DNA from: Bacteroidales bacterium
GTDB taxonomy: Bacteria > Bacteroidota > Bacteroidia > Bacteroidales > UBA4417
Assembly: GCA_016707785.1 (NCBI GenBank)
Contig: JADJGZ010000058.1
Coordinates: 1 to 64,000 of the forward strand
Direction of reading: 5' to 3'
DNA length: 64,000 bases
The notes under the pieces are model-generated. The model was not told where the DNA came from. It ran no database searches and worked only from the letters and a program-made list of their open reading frames with translations. Shown one piece after another: positions 1 through 7,622 of this stretch. Each line of letters starts with the position of its first letter. The stretch's first letter is position 1. Position numbers and translations under genes: made by a program.

Positions 1-91
1 ATCAAACATCAAACATCAAACATCAGACATCAAATATAAGACATTAAACATCAGACATCAAACATCCGACATCAAACATGAGACATTAAAT
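1..91. repeat. Heptanucleotide tandem repeat, 13 units
   Basis: Thirteen consecutive 7-bp units follow the pattern ATCAAAC with drift (ATCAGAC, ATTAAAC, ATAAGAC, ATCCGAC, ATGAGAC). The period of exactly seven is visible from base 1, so the array probably continues to the left of the window. It is non-coding. A second heptamer array of unrelated sequence lies at 43189-43265. Confidence 0.9.
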
Positions 92-445
92 ATGATAACC
101 TCGAGTCACATTGATCAAATGCCTCATAATTCCAGCATTCTGAGCGGGATACTCTGCACCGTATTTGCGGACAAGAATATTTACTACATGAGTAGCCGGA
201 GGAAATCCGTAATCGGAACATGATCAAATCCAATAATATCATTATGCGCAAGGCGTTTGCAATCAAAGGGATCCAGGCTGCGAATTAGAAGTGACAAATT
301 TATGATGAGGGGAATGGTGAGAACAATGGAGACATGCATAAGGTTTCCCACCATTTAACATAAATTCCATAGAGATAACTGGATCCTGGAAATTTCTCAC
401 TCTGGATCGGGCTGCTTTGTTTAAACACTGCTGAAGTACCACCAA
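86..445 (-). pseudogene. Decayed coding remnant, family not recognised
   Basis: No intact gene is present, but the minus strand keeps protein-like stretches in three frames that line up end to end. One frame covers about 445-330, a second about 350-185 (containing PFDCKRLAHND and DHVPITDFL), and a third about 216-86 (containing PPATHVVNILVRKYGAEYP and MRHLIN), which ends at a TAA at 86-88. This is what a gene with several indels looks like. I do not recognise the family. The reading is an inference from amino-acid texture only. Confidence 0.25.
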
Positions 446-789
446 GAGTACTTACCATGTGCGGGATTTAGAGTGTATTCATTGGTGGATTGGAGCATTT
501 AGAATATTTTAGTAATTGTCAGAACTTCAGATGCAAATGATGGTGTCAATTACTCACCTAAATACACTCACATTGGAGATATCAAAGATAATCAATATAT
601 CTATGTAGAATCAAATCAGTTACATTAGGATGATAACGAAATATTGGTATATATCTTCTTGAACCACTGATCATTTGTATTTGATAAAGTGTTTTTCTCA
701 CTCTTTGACTTACATGGAGGCCATGTAGTCTTTTCAGAAGCAGTTAAAGTGGGACCTTCTTCATTTGCCGCACTTTTGGAGAATACTCT
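446..789. other. Intergenic stretch with a short open plus-strand fragment
   Basis: No complete gene is visible. A plus-strand frame is open from 503 to the TAG at 626-628 and reads like a protein C-terminus (SDANDGVNYSPKYTHIGDI), without a start codon. It could be the tail of another decayed gene. No RNA gene or hairpin terminator was seen in this stretch. Confidence 0.3.
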
Positions 790-960
790 TTTTGTTGTCG
801 GTGTAAAATAGATTCACCTTCTCCCGATCATGGATGACGGGCCAAACCCGGTACGCTAACCGGATCTCGCTGCATGCGGGAAGTAAACCCAGACACAAGC
901 TGGAATTGATCCCCTATCAGGATCGTAATCGCGATATAAATAAAGTTTCCGAACTGGCAT
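790..960 (-). pseudogene. tRNA-Pro pseudogene, array unit 6 (most decayed)
   Basis: The stretch 805-890 still aligns with the intact tRNA-Pro, but acceptor and T-arm have changed. It carries an element-A-like palindrome at about 821-841 and an element-B-like one at about 864-881 (TCTCGCTGCATGCGGGA). A partner tRNA-Ser is no longer recognisable. It cannot fold as a tRNA. Confidence 0.6.
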
Positions 961-964
961 TTTG

Positions 965-1195
965 CAAAGGCCATAAAGCCTCTCTTTGTTGTGGGTGAAA
1001 GGATTCGAACATTCTCCCGTCATGGATGACGGGACAAAACCAGGTGGGACCGGACTGCGCCACCCCGAACAGTTTTTGCTTGGTCTTTTGGCGGGAAGGG
1101 GGATTACTTTCGACCCTGTGAATTTCGTGAGGGCTGACCCCGGTGCCGAACATTGGAATTTAGTCCGTATTTAATCGGGATTGGTTTAAGGTCGC
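965..1195 (-). pseudogene. tRNA-Ser/tRNA-Pro pseudogene pair, array unit 5
   Basis: The Pro copy (about 991-1070) carries palindrome A in the anticodon region, but its D-arm has no element B and is shortened instead. The Ser copy (about 1088-1195) keeps the T-arm flank, part of insertion D (GTGAATTTCGTGAGGGCTG) and a worn element C (AGTCC...CGGGATTGG). A worn terminator hairpin sits near 971-990. Confidence 0.65.
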
Positions 1196-1227
1196 AACAA
1201 ATTTTTCTTAATTTTTTCCGAAATGGC

Positions 1228-1480
1228 ATAAAAAAAGAGAGACTGGAGTCTCTCTCTGTTTGTCGGGGTGAAAGGATTCGAACATTCTCCAGTCATGGAT
1301 GACGGGACCAAACCAGGTGCGCCAACCGGACGCGCTACACCCCGAACTACGACCCTTGGTCTTTGGCCGGGGGGTTTCTCCCTCCCCCGGGGAGTTTCTA
1401 GGGCTTGCGCGGCTTGAGACCCCCGGTACCTGCAATTGTTTGTGATTTATTCGGGATGATGTTAATCCACCATGTAATCA
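1228..1480 (-). pseudogene. tRNA-Ser/tRNA-Pro pseudogene pair, array unit 4
   Basis: The Pro copy (about 1263-1346) has palindrome A, slightly mismatched, and a D-arm without element B. The Ser copy (about 1360-1480) is barely recognisable and contains a separate GC-rich palindromic patch near 1376-1395 (CTCCCTCCCCCGGGGAG). The terminator copy at 1228-1260 retains an AGAGAGAC stem and an A-run. Confidence 0.6.
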
Positions 1481-1502
1481 AAATTTTTTTGCCGAAATGG
1501 TA

Positions 1503-1797
1503 CAAAAAAAGAGGACCCAAAAAGCTCTCTCTGTTGTCGGGGTGAAAGGATTCGAACCTTCTCCAGTCATGGATGACGGGACCAAACCAGGTGCGCTAAC
1601 CGGATCCCGCTGCTTGCGGGGCTACACCCCGAACTATATTTTGACCTGTTGGTCTTTTGGCGGAGAAGGGGGGATTACTCATTCACGCTGTGAATTTCGT
1701 GAGGGCTGCGCCGTTCGAACCCCCCGGTACCGTTACCAGTACGACAGTTTAGTCCCGTCACTTAAGTCGGGATTGGTTTCAGCCACTCACCCACCAA
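1503..1797 (-). pseudogene. tRNA-Ser/tRNA-Pro pseudogene pair, array unit 3
   Basis: The Pro copy (about 1538-1633) carries palindromes A and B at the same sites as unit 2. The Ser copy (about 1657-1797) carries insertion D in the T-arm (1676-1712) and an element-C derivative in the anticodon arm (1752-1772). Outside the insertions the copy follows the intact pair closely. A terminator copy sits at 1503-1535. Confidence 0.7.
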
Positions 1798-1834
1798 TTT
1801 TCATTTTAAGATTTTTTGCGGAAAGGGCATAAAA

Positions 1835-2116
1835 AAGAGAGACTGAAAGCCTCTCTCTGTTGTCGGGGTGAAAGGATTCGAACATTCTCCCGTCATGGAT
1901 GACGGGACCAAACCAGGTGCGCTAACCGGATCCCGCTGCTTGCGGGGCTACACCCCGAACTATATTTTTGACCTATTGGTCTTTTGGCGGAGAAGGGGGA
2001 TTGTCTTCCGCTGTAATTTCGTGAGGCTGCGCCGTTCGAACCCCCGGTACCGTTCCAGTACGACAGTTTAGTCCCGTCACTTGTGATCGGGATTGGTTTC
2101 AGCCACTCACCCACCA
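1835..2116 (-). pseudogene. tRNA-Ser/tRNA-Pro pseudogene pair, array unit 2
   Basis: This is the unit immediately downstream of the intact pair. The Pro copy (about 1862-1958) has palindrome A at 1889-1908 and B at about 1930-1946. The Ser copy (about 1985-2116) has insertion D and element C (TCCCGTC-ACTTGT-GATCGGGA). The anticodon-stem sequence is replaced in both tRNAs, so neither can be functional. Confidence 0.7.
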
Positions 2117-2150
2117 ATTTTCATCTTTAAGATTTTTTTGCGAAAAGGCA

Positions 2151-2181
2151 TAAAAAAAGAGAGGCTGAAAAGCCTCTCTCT
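2151..2181 (-). terminator. Intrinsic terminator of the intact tRNA-Ser/Pro pair
   Basis: Read on the minus strand, a nine-base stem AGAGAGGCT/AGCCTCTCT closes a loop of four bases and is followed by a run of seven T. It starts 5-8 bases after the tRNA-Pro 3' end. Copies of it follow the degenerate units downstream. Confidence 0.85.
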
Positions 2182-2185
2182 GCTG

Positions 2186-2260
2186 TCGGGGTGAAAGGAT
2201 TCGAACCTTCGACCCCCTGGTCCCAAACCAGGTGCGCTAACCGGACTGCGCTACACCCCG
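2186..2260 (-). tRNA. tRNA-Pro(UGG), intact
   Basis: On the minus strand the acceptor CGGGGTG pairs with CACCCCG, followed by discriminator A at 2186. The anticodon stem CTGG/CCAG encloses loop TTTGGGA with anticodon TGG. The T-arm carries GGTTCGAATCC. The D-arm is AGCGCAGTCCGGTTAGCGC. The 3' CCA is not encoded. It lies 27 bases downstream of tRNA-Ser in the same transcript. It is the only copy in the array with an uninterrupted cloverleaf. Confidence 0.93.
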
Positions 2261-2287
2261 AACTATATTTTTGACCTATTGGTCTTT

Positions 2288-2373
2288 TGGCGGAGAAGGG
2301 GGGATTCGAACCCCCGGTACCGTTTCCAGTACGACAGTTTAGCAAACTGTTGGTTTCAGCCACTCACCTCTCC
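2288..2373 (-). tRNA. tRNA-Ser(GCU), intact
   Basis: On the minus strand, acceptor GGAGAGG pairs with CTTCTCC (one G-U pair), with discriminator G and an encoded CCA at 2288-2290. Anticodon stem ACAGT/ACTGT encloses loop TTGCTAA with anticodon GCT. A long variable arm typical of serine tRNAs follows, then the T-arm GGGGGTTCGAATCCCCC. It is cotranscribed with tRNA-Pro. Two broken half copies lie between it and its apparent promoter. Confidence 0.94.
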
Positions 2374-2405
2374 AATGGAAAATCGCTTTATTTTTTTATT
2401 TATTC

Positions 2406-2475
2406 TACCGTTACCAGTAGGACAATTTAGTCCTCACTTGCGACGGGATTGGTTTCAGCCACTCACCCACCTCTC
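2406..2475 (-). pseudogene. Half tRNA-Ser copy with palindrome
   Basis: Corresponds to the 5' half of tRNA-Ser, from acceptor to variable arm. Element C sits in the anticodon arm (TCCTCACTTGCGACGGGA, the left arm worn) and a four-base insertion lies near the acceptor/D-arm junction. The T-arm half is absent. It lies between the promoter at 2628-2658 and the intact tRNA-Ser. Confidence 0.75.
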
Positions 2476-2510
2476 CAATAGATATATCGCTTTCTTTTTT
2501 TATTTTATTC

Positions 2511-2583
2511 TTCCGTTACCAGTTGGACTGTTTAGTCCCGTCACTTGCGACGGGATTGGTTTCAGCCACTCACCCACCTCTCC
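2511..2583 (-). pseudogene. Half tRNA-Ser copy with intact element C
   Basis: A second 5'-half copy of tRNA-Ser. The anticodon arm is replaced by a perfect palindrome, TCCCGTC-ACTTGC-GACGGGA, at 2536-2555. Being closest to the promoter, it may occupy the original tRNA-Ser position. Confidence 0.75.
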
Positions 2584-2627
2584 TGATGGACAATTGCTGA
2601 TTATGTTGATTTTTGCAAATCGGACTG

Positions 2628-2658
2628 CAAATTTACACTTAATTGTATACTCTGCAAA
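2628..2658 (-). promoter_or_regulatory. Bacteroidetes-type promoter for the tRNA array
   Basis: On the minus strand TTTG (complement of 2655-2658) is followed by 19 bases and TAAATTTG (complement of 2628-2635). This matches the established Bacteroidetes consensus TTTG-N19-TAnnTTTG exactly. It points into the tRNA array; transcription would begin near 2620 and pass through two half tRNA-Ser copies before reaching the intact pair. Confidence 0.75.
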
Positions 2659-2885
2659 TTTTTTATTGAGTTTGATATTAAAACATTCATCACATCTAAA
2701 TCACAGGTAAATAGCGAATTAGACTAAAAATCTACAAAAAAGGTCTAAAAATGAACCCGGTTTTATTTCAAACAATCAGTTTTTTAGTCGTAGATTCGTT
2801 CAGAATAATGTTGAAATCACATGCAACCTTTTATCTTGTGGCATATCCTTTGATAAATATCGGTTCCAAAATAAAAACCATTTAT

Positions 2886-3472
2886 ATGAAAAAGATTGTT
2901 TTTCTTATTGCAATGATCACTGCTGCTTATGTCAGCAATGCACAAACCCAACCTTCTTCCTCATCAGAAACTTACAGGAACATTTACAAGGTGTCAGCTT
3001 CCATGTTCACAAGAAATACCTTTCAAATGGGGTTTGAACATTTTTCACACCCACAACAAGTTTACTAATCAATGCCGGCATGAACTTCAAGGACTCAGAT
3101 AATGAAAGATTCTGGGGTTTTGGTGCAGAAGCGCAATTAAAATTCAATGTTTATACCCAAATCAATCCAAACAATAGTCATCGATTATATTTTGCCCCTT
3201 ATATCATGAATAATTATGAAGAGGTAGAAAGAACTTACTGGAACAATATGGGCTATGATGAATGGAAAACAGATTCATTTGATGCTGTTGGAACAGGCGT
3301 AGTATTTGGCTGGTCATATTCTTTTGCGAATCGGATCAACCTGGATATTTATACCGGAGGCGGTATCAGAAAGGCGTTTGATGCTGAGAATGAGTATTAT
3401 AATGGCATCTGGGATTACAGTTACAGCGGAATTGCTCCACGCTTAGGCATTGATGTTGGATTCTGGTTCTGA
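2886..3472 (+). pseudogene. Outer-membrane beta-barrel protein, one frameshift
   Basis: Starts at ATG 2886 with a signal peptide (MKKIVFLIAMITAAYVSNAQ). The frame breaks at the T5 run 3041-3045; adding one T there gives a continuous 195-residue product. The rest alternates polar and aromatic residues in strand-length blocks (FWGFGAEAQLKFNVYTQ, LYFAPYIMNNYEEVE, FGWSYSFANRINLDIYTGGGI) and ends in a terminal Phe (GIDVGFWF), the usual outer-membrane barrel ending. The length fits the small barrels common in Bacteroidetes. Role unknown. The single missing T may be a sequencing error, in which case the gene is intact. A longer N-terminal extension to 2751 is unlikely because it would bury the signal peptide. 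Confidence 0.75.
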
Positions 3473-3782
3473 TCACCCCTATTCGTTTTTATAGCCTGAA
3501 TTGAAAATAGCAAATCGCATTGAAAATGCTCACAGCTTTCGATGGACTTCGAAGCATTGTTGAGCAGATCCCATTCAATCTTCGAATAAACAGATCAATA
3601 TAAAGCATAAGAGCCGGGTTTGTGCCCGGCTCTTATTAGTTTATAATTAGTGTATTCAGTTTTTGTAGTAAATGGTAAGCGTTTCACTTAGTCATGGTCA
3701 ATGTACACGAGTAAACTCCAAAGCGTTCATTCTGTAATGGTCCAATATAGGCCATTCCATGGGTTTCGAATTATTAACTAAT
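3473..3782. other. Convergent intergenic region
   Basis: Lies between two convergent genes. Apart from the hairpin at 3609-3640 I see no gene, RNA or repeat in it. Confidence 0.6.
3609..3640 (+). terminator. Intrinsic terminator
   Basis: Ten-base stem AAGAGCCGGG/CCCGGCTCTT with a six-base loop, followed by ATTAGTTT. It sits between convergent genes, and its A/T-rich flanks could let it work in both directions. Confidence 0.75.
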
Positions 3783-6101
3783 TCAGGAGATCTTGGAACG
3801 ATATACCGGCATATTTCCAGATTGAGTGGCAATTTGCTGGTCAATCTTTTCGAAATAGTCAGTCAGGGTATTGAGTAATTGTTCCCTACGGATGGGTTTA
3901 GCCAGGTATCCTGCACATCCTGCAGCATAACAAGCTTTCACATCATCAGGTAAAACAAATGCCGTTTGTGCAATAACAGGGAGGTCGGGACGTAGTTTCA
4001 CAATTTCACGGGTGGCATCATAACCATTCATGATAGGCATATGAATGTCCATCAGTGCGATATCAATGCTAGGATTGACTTTCACCATTTCAATGGCTTC
4101 ACGTCCGTTTTGTGCCCAAAGAACCCTTGCTCCGGTACGGCGGAGTACGGCCTCTATGTAAAGAAAGCTGAAATCAATATCCTCAGCGATCAGGATTGTG
4201 CGTCCCTTCCAATCATAAGGGAAAGCGGTTTCATTTGAATTCACGTTGCTCATTTCAGTTTGTTTTGGAGTTGAGTATGGTATAGTAAAGTAAAAGACTG
4301 TTCCATGTCCGGCTTCGGATTCTACCCAGATATTACCTCCGAGTAATTCTACCAGGGCTTTACTGATGGCTAATCCAAGTCCGAAACCATTTTGATTTGG
4401 TGTATCCGGTCTTGTTACCTGCCGGTAACGGTCAAAAATATAAGGTAAGTTTTCTTCGGCCATTCCTATTCCGGTATCTTTCACCCAGAATACTGCCCGA
4501 TCCCCCCAGCGTTCCAGTGCAATCTCTACTTTACCCTTATTGGTAAATTTTAGCGCATTGGTGATAAGGTTAACCAAAACCTGGCGGACGCGGAAAGGAT
4601 CACTGATTAAACATGCATCTGCGACTTCATCACTGGCCATCCATTTCAAGGATAATCCTTTATGGGTAACCATTGGATCCCTTGCAAATTGAAGCTGAAG
4701 TTCCCGGATCAGTTCTGCAGGATAGAATTCCTTTTCCTGAATTTTCATTTTTCCTGCCTCCAGCTTTGAGATATCAATGATATCTGTAAGAATAGAGAGC
4801 AAGGCAATCCCATTATTTTTGATAATATCAATATAACGCTCCCTTTCATGGGTGGTAAGGTCCGGATCAGCCAGTAATTCGGAAAATCCAAGGATACCAT
4901 TAAGTGGAGAACGTATCTCATGTGACATATTAGCCAGGAATGCAGTCTTATTAAGGTTTGCATTTGTAGCCTCATCACACTTCAATTCAAGAGCTTGTGT
5001 TTTTTGTTTTTGATCTGTTACTTCATAAGCAATTCCAACATGATGAATCACCTGTCCTTTAGCATCAAGATTTGGAGTAAGTTTCACCCGGAACCACCGT
5101 TCTTCGTCACCATCCATCACCTTCATTTCTTCATCAAACTGATGGGTAACCTGGTAAAGGGCAAAAGATGCCAGCATATTGGCACGGTTGGATTTATCCA
5201 GGGCTTTGAACATAAAGTATGGCCGATTCATCAGAATTCCTAACGGCATCCTGACCAACTGCCTGCTATTCGGACTGATATAAATCATTCCTTTTTCATC
5301 CCACATCCAGAAAAAGGTGTTAGTCTTATTGAATGAATCAACAAACCAATCAGTTACAGATAACTGGCTGACTTGATTCACATCCTTTTCCCTGGCATAG
5401 AAGAGGCAAATATCATTTGGATTTGCACTGGAATTCTTATTCCCGGCAATATACACTTCAATCTCCCTCCCATTTTCACAGGTAAAGCCTATTCCTAGTA
5501 TACCCGGGGCTTCATTCTGAGGGGTACGAATCAATGACGCATATTTAAGAATATCCTGGGGGACAATGAATTCAACAAAATCTTTTCCAATAATATCTAC
5601 TGCTGAATAACCAGTAATCTGGCAAAACTCTTTATTGATGAACATGATCTTTCCATCGGCGACCATAATCATTCCCTTATTCCCGGCATTTAAACTTGAA
5701 GTTCTTGACTGTGGAGTCTTTGAAGAAGGAGTATTTTCAACAGGATCGCCAGTCATCAGATCAAAATTGTCGGAAAACAGAAATGAACCAGGAGAAGTAA
5801 TCCGGGAAAAAGCAAACCAGCTGGAAGCAAAAATGGGTTGGACCGAAAGGCCAAGTATAAGGGTAAGAAAAAGAAGGAACCAATTAAAGAAACTGTGGGT
5901 TCGATTAAAGGAGAATAAGAGATCTGTAGCAAAACCAAGAATCGGGAGCCCTGCCTGAAGTGGGCTGTTTTGCATGCTGTAAACCAGAAAGATAACAAGT
6001 CCGGTTAGCATGTAAAAACCCAAAGGGGCTAGAATGAGTTTCTTGTAGTTGAGTACCAGATGATGAGTTTTGTACACAGTGAGTAGTATTTTTGAGTACA
6101 C
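3783..6101 (-). CDS. Hybrid sensor histidine kinase with receiver domain
   Basis: A 772-residue inner-membrane sensor. Three hydrophobic segments lie within residues 20-92. A PAS domain follows at about 140-245 (KIMFINKEFCQITGYSAVDIIG) and a second PAS/PAC at about 250-370. The HisKA domain has the H-box NMSHEIRSPLNG with His394. The HATPase domain shows the N-box NLITNALKFT (about 511-520), G1 DTGIGM (about 542-547) and G2 GFGLGLAIS. The receiver domain (634-745) has acidic residues AED near 640, phospho-acceptor Asp685 in ALMDIHMP and Lys735 in AKP. By family it autophosphorylates on His394 and passes phosphate to Asp685. There is no DNA-binding output and no partner regulator nearby, so it is an orphan hybrid kinase with unknown signal. 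The gene is flanked by convergent and divergent neighbours and appears monocistronic. Confidence 0.95.
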   Translation of the reverse strand: MYSKILLTVYKTHHLVLNYKKLILAPLGFYMLTGLVIFLVYSMQNSPLQAGLPILGFATDLLFSFNRTHSFFNWFLLFLTLILGLSVQPIFASSWFAFSRITSPGSFLFSDNFDLMTGDPVENTPSSKTPQSRTSSLNAGNKGMIMVADGKIMFINKEFCQITGYSAVDIIGKDFVEFIVPQDILKYASLIRTPQNEAPGILGIGFTCENGREIEVYIAGNKNSSANPNDICLFYAREKDVNQVSQLSVTDWFVDSFNKTNTFFWMWDEKGMIYISPNSRQLVRMPLGILMNRPYFMFKALDKSNRANMLASFALYQVTHQFDEEMKVMDGDEERWFRVKLTPNLDAKGQVIHHVGIAYEVTDQKQKTQALELKCDEATNANLNKTAFLANMSHEIRSPLNGILGFSELLADPDLTTHERERYIDIIKNNGIALLSILTDIIDISKLEAGKMKIQEKEFYPAELIRELQLQFARDPMVTHKGLSLKWMASDEVADACLISDPFRVRQVLVNLITNALKFTNKGKVEIALERWGDRAVFWVKDTGIGMAEENLPYIFDRYRQVTRPDTPNQNGFGLGLAISKALVELLGGNIWVESEAGHGTVFYFTIPYSTPKQTEMSNVNSNETAFPYDWKGRTILIAEDIDFSFLYIEAVLRRTGARVLWAQNGREAIEMVKVNPSIDIALMDIHMPIMNGYDATREIVKLRPDLPVIAQTAFVLPDDVKACYAAGCAGYLAKPIRREQLLNTLTDYFEKIDQQIATQSGNMPVYRSKIS

Positions 6102-6211
6102 GAGTTGTATAATCTCCTAACATCTATTTATTGATCTTTCATAAAAAAGTAATATACTCAAATAGAAAACCTATTAAAAAAAGTTTTTATTTAATAATAA
6201 ATAGCATTTTG

Positions 6212-6219
6212 TACTTTTG
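6212..6219 (+). promoter_or_regulatory. -7 element upstream of tRNA-Arg
   Basis: TACTTTTG matches the Bacteroidetes -7 consensus TAnnTTTG and is followed by GCAGCCC, 54 bases before the tRNA. The upstream region is an A/T-rich tract with no clear -33 TTTG. Confidence 0.6.
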
Positions 6220-6272
6220 CAGCCCAGAAAAAAACTGTGGCCTTTTATGAGTACTACAGTTTTCTTTCTTCT

Positions 6273-6345
6273 GGCCTCGTAGCTCAGTGGATAGAGCAGC
6301 AGCCTTCTAAGCTGCGGGTCGAAGGTTCGAGTCCTTCCGGGGTCA
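6273..6345 (+). tRNA. tRNA-Arg(UCU)
   Basis: Acceptor GGCCTCG pairs with CGGGGTC allowing G-U pairs. The D-arm reads GCTCAGTGGATAGAGC. The anticodon arm GCAGC-CTTCTAA-GCTGC carries anticodon TCT. The T-arm reads GAAGGTTCGAGTCCTTC. Discriminator A is at 6345. It has its own -7 element and terminator, so it forms a single-gene unit. Confidence 0.95.
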
Positions 6346-6360
6346 CATGATCCTTTATTT

Positions 6361-6393
6361 AAAGAGGCTGTCTCAAAAGGACAGCCTCTTTTA
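6361..6393 (+). terminator. Intrinsic terminator of tRNA-Arg
   Basis: Twelve-base stem AAAGAGGCTGTC/GACAGCCTCTTT with a loop of seven bases, ending in a T-rich tract, 16 bases after the tRNA. Confidence 0.85.
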
Positions 6394-6491
6394 TATGTAC
6401 ATTCAGGATAAAACGAAGTTACTCCTATCGGTAAAACTCATTCTAATCAGTTGATATCAGTTGACGGATTGCTAACCTGTCAAGCATGATT

Positions 6492-7622
6492 TTACAAAAT
6501 AAATTCCAGGTAATTATCTTTATTGATATTCAGATAATTTGAGCCATACTCACTGCTCCAACTTAGAGGGATCCTTGTTTTCGACTTGCCGGATTTGATC
6601 TCGTAGGCAAAATACTCTCCCTTGAACTCTTCCACGTAGTCAATTTCGGTTCCGGAATAGGTTCGCCAAAAATAGCAATTGACATTCATCTTATTATAAA
6701 AAAGGTATTTTCTACGTTCAGCAATGATAAAGTTTTCCCATAAAGCGCCGGAATCGTTCCTATCGTTTAGATACTTCATGTTGTCAATCAATATATTACG
6801 AATACCCGTATCATAAAAATAGTATTTCTGTGATTTGCTTATCTCTTTTCTAGGGTTATGGCTGAATGCCGGGAGTTTGAATATCACAAAAGATTGTTCC
6901 AGCAGAAAAAGATACCTTTCTACTGTTTCACGATTCAACCCTAGTTTAATGCCGAGTTCATGGAGCGAAACCTGCGATCCCACCTGATAAGCGAGCAATT
7001 TCAATAAATCCCTGATCTTCAGCGGGTATTTAATCATTTCCAATTCCAGGATATCTTTATATATAAGAGAAGATGATATGTCACGGAGGTAGTCTTCTTT
7101 TTCAGCATGGTTCACGTTGTTAGCCACTTCAGGATAAGAACCGAAAATCAACCGTTCTTCAAGCTGGTAATTTAACTCGAAGTTATTATTGGTTTTTGCA
7201 AGTTCCTGCATGGAAAGTGGCAGTAAGGTGTATATCTTTTTTCGTCCAGCCAGTGATTCAGAAACACGACCGGAAAGCAAAAAGGAGGAGGATCCTGTAA
7301 TTAGGATTTTTAGCTCAGGCAACTCGTCATGAAGAATTTTAAGGTTTATCCCTATTTCCGGAATCCGTTGTCCTTCATCAATAAACAACAATTCATACCC
7401 TGCCACAAGTGACTTGAGTTTACCCAAATCCCTACTTGAAAGAACTTCAATATATTTTGATTGATCTGCATTGATCATGAGGGTTTTAAGTCCTATCTCC
7501 TGAATAATATGCCTTGAAAGTGTCGTTTTTCCTGCTTGACGCGGGCCATAAAGCAGGATGACCTTTTTAAGTTGTTCTAGATCAGAGATGATTTGTGTTT
7601 TTAACAAACGATCGATGTGCAT
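6492..7622 (-). CDS. AAA-family ATPase with DUF4143 domain
   Basis: A 376-residue cytoplasmic protein. The N-terminal ATPase has Walker A GPRQAGKTT at 26-34, Walker B LLFIDEGQRI at 78-87 and a sensor segment ILITGSSSFLLSGR at about 106-119. A winged-helix-like stretch follows at about 205-250. The C-terminal DUF4143 region includes a nuclease-like pattern, GTEIDYV then YEIKSG, resembling the D...ExK of PD-(D/E)xK folds. Family members are widespread in Bacteroidetes and often occur as accessory or mobile genes; their function is not established. It stands alone. Length is near the family norm of about 380 residues. The start at 7622 places Walker A at the usual distance from the N-terminus. 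Confidence 0.9.
   Translation of the reverse strand: MHIDRLLKTQIISDLEQLKKVILLYGPRQAGKTTLSRHIIQEIGLKTLMINADQSKYIEVLSSRDLGKLKSLVAGYELLFIDEGQRIPEIGINLKILHDELPELKILITGSSSFLLSGRVSESLAGRKKIYTLLPLSMQELAKTNNNFELNYQLEERLIFGSYPEVANNVNHAEKEDYLRDISSSLIYKDILELEMIKYPLKIRDLLKLLAYQVGSQVSLHELGIKLGLNRETVERYLFLLEQSFVIFKLPAFSHNPRKEISKSQKYYFYDTGIRNILIDNMKYLNDRNDSGALWENFIIAERRKYLFYNKMNVNCYFWRTYSGTEIDYVEEFKGEYFAYEIKSGKSKTRIPLSWSSEYGSNYLNINKDNYLEFIL

Larger units (their letters stand above)
790..2583 (-). repeat. Degenerate tRNA-Ser/tRNA-Pro array invaded by palindromes
   Basis: At least six head-to-tail copies of a unit [tRNA-Ser, about 30 bp spacer, tRNA-Pro, hairpin terminator] lie on the minus strand at spacings of about 260-330 bp. 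Only the pair at 2186-2373 is intact. The others are tRNA pseudogenes with point changes and inserted palindromes sharing TCCCG...CGGGA ends. Element A (TCCCGTCATGGATGACGGGA) replaces part of the Pro anticodon and variable region. Element B (CCCGCTGCTTGCGGG core) sits in the Pro D-arm. Element C (TCCCGTC-N6-GACGGGA) sits in the Ser anticodon arm. A fourth insertion D (ATTCACGCTGTGAAT followed by TTCGTGAGGGCTGCGCC) sits in the Ser T-arm. Decay increases with distance from the intact pair. Apparent reading frames through the array are artefacts. Confidence 0.85.

Noticed and set aside
1..91. CRISPR array
   Set aside because: The units are 7 bp with no spacers and no cas genes nearby.
1740..1775. 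Palindromes in tRNA anticodon arms as removable introns
   Set aside because: Removing the palindrome does not restore the tRNA, because 4-12 original bases (part of the anticodon stem and loop) are missing. The copies are pseudogenes.
2406..2583. Additional functional tRNA-Ser genes
   Set aside because: Only the 5' halves are present, and the anticodon arm is replaced by a palindrome.
917..2710. Long open frames through the tRNA array (for example with the segment GFEHSPVMDDGTKPG)
   Set aside because: They are translations of tRNA and palindrome copies; the same peptide recurs because the units repeat. No start signals or protein features.
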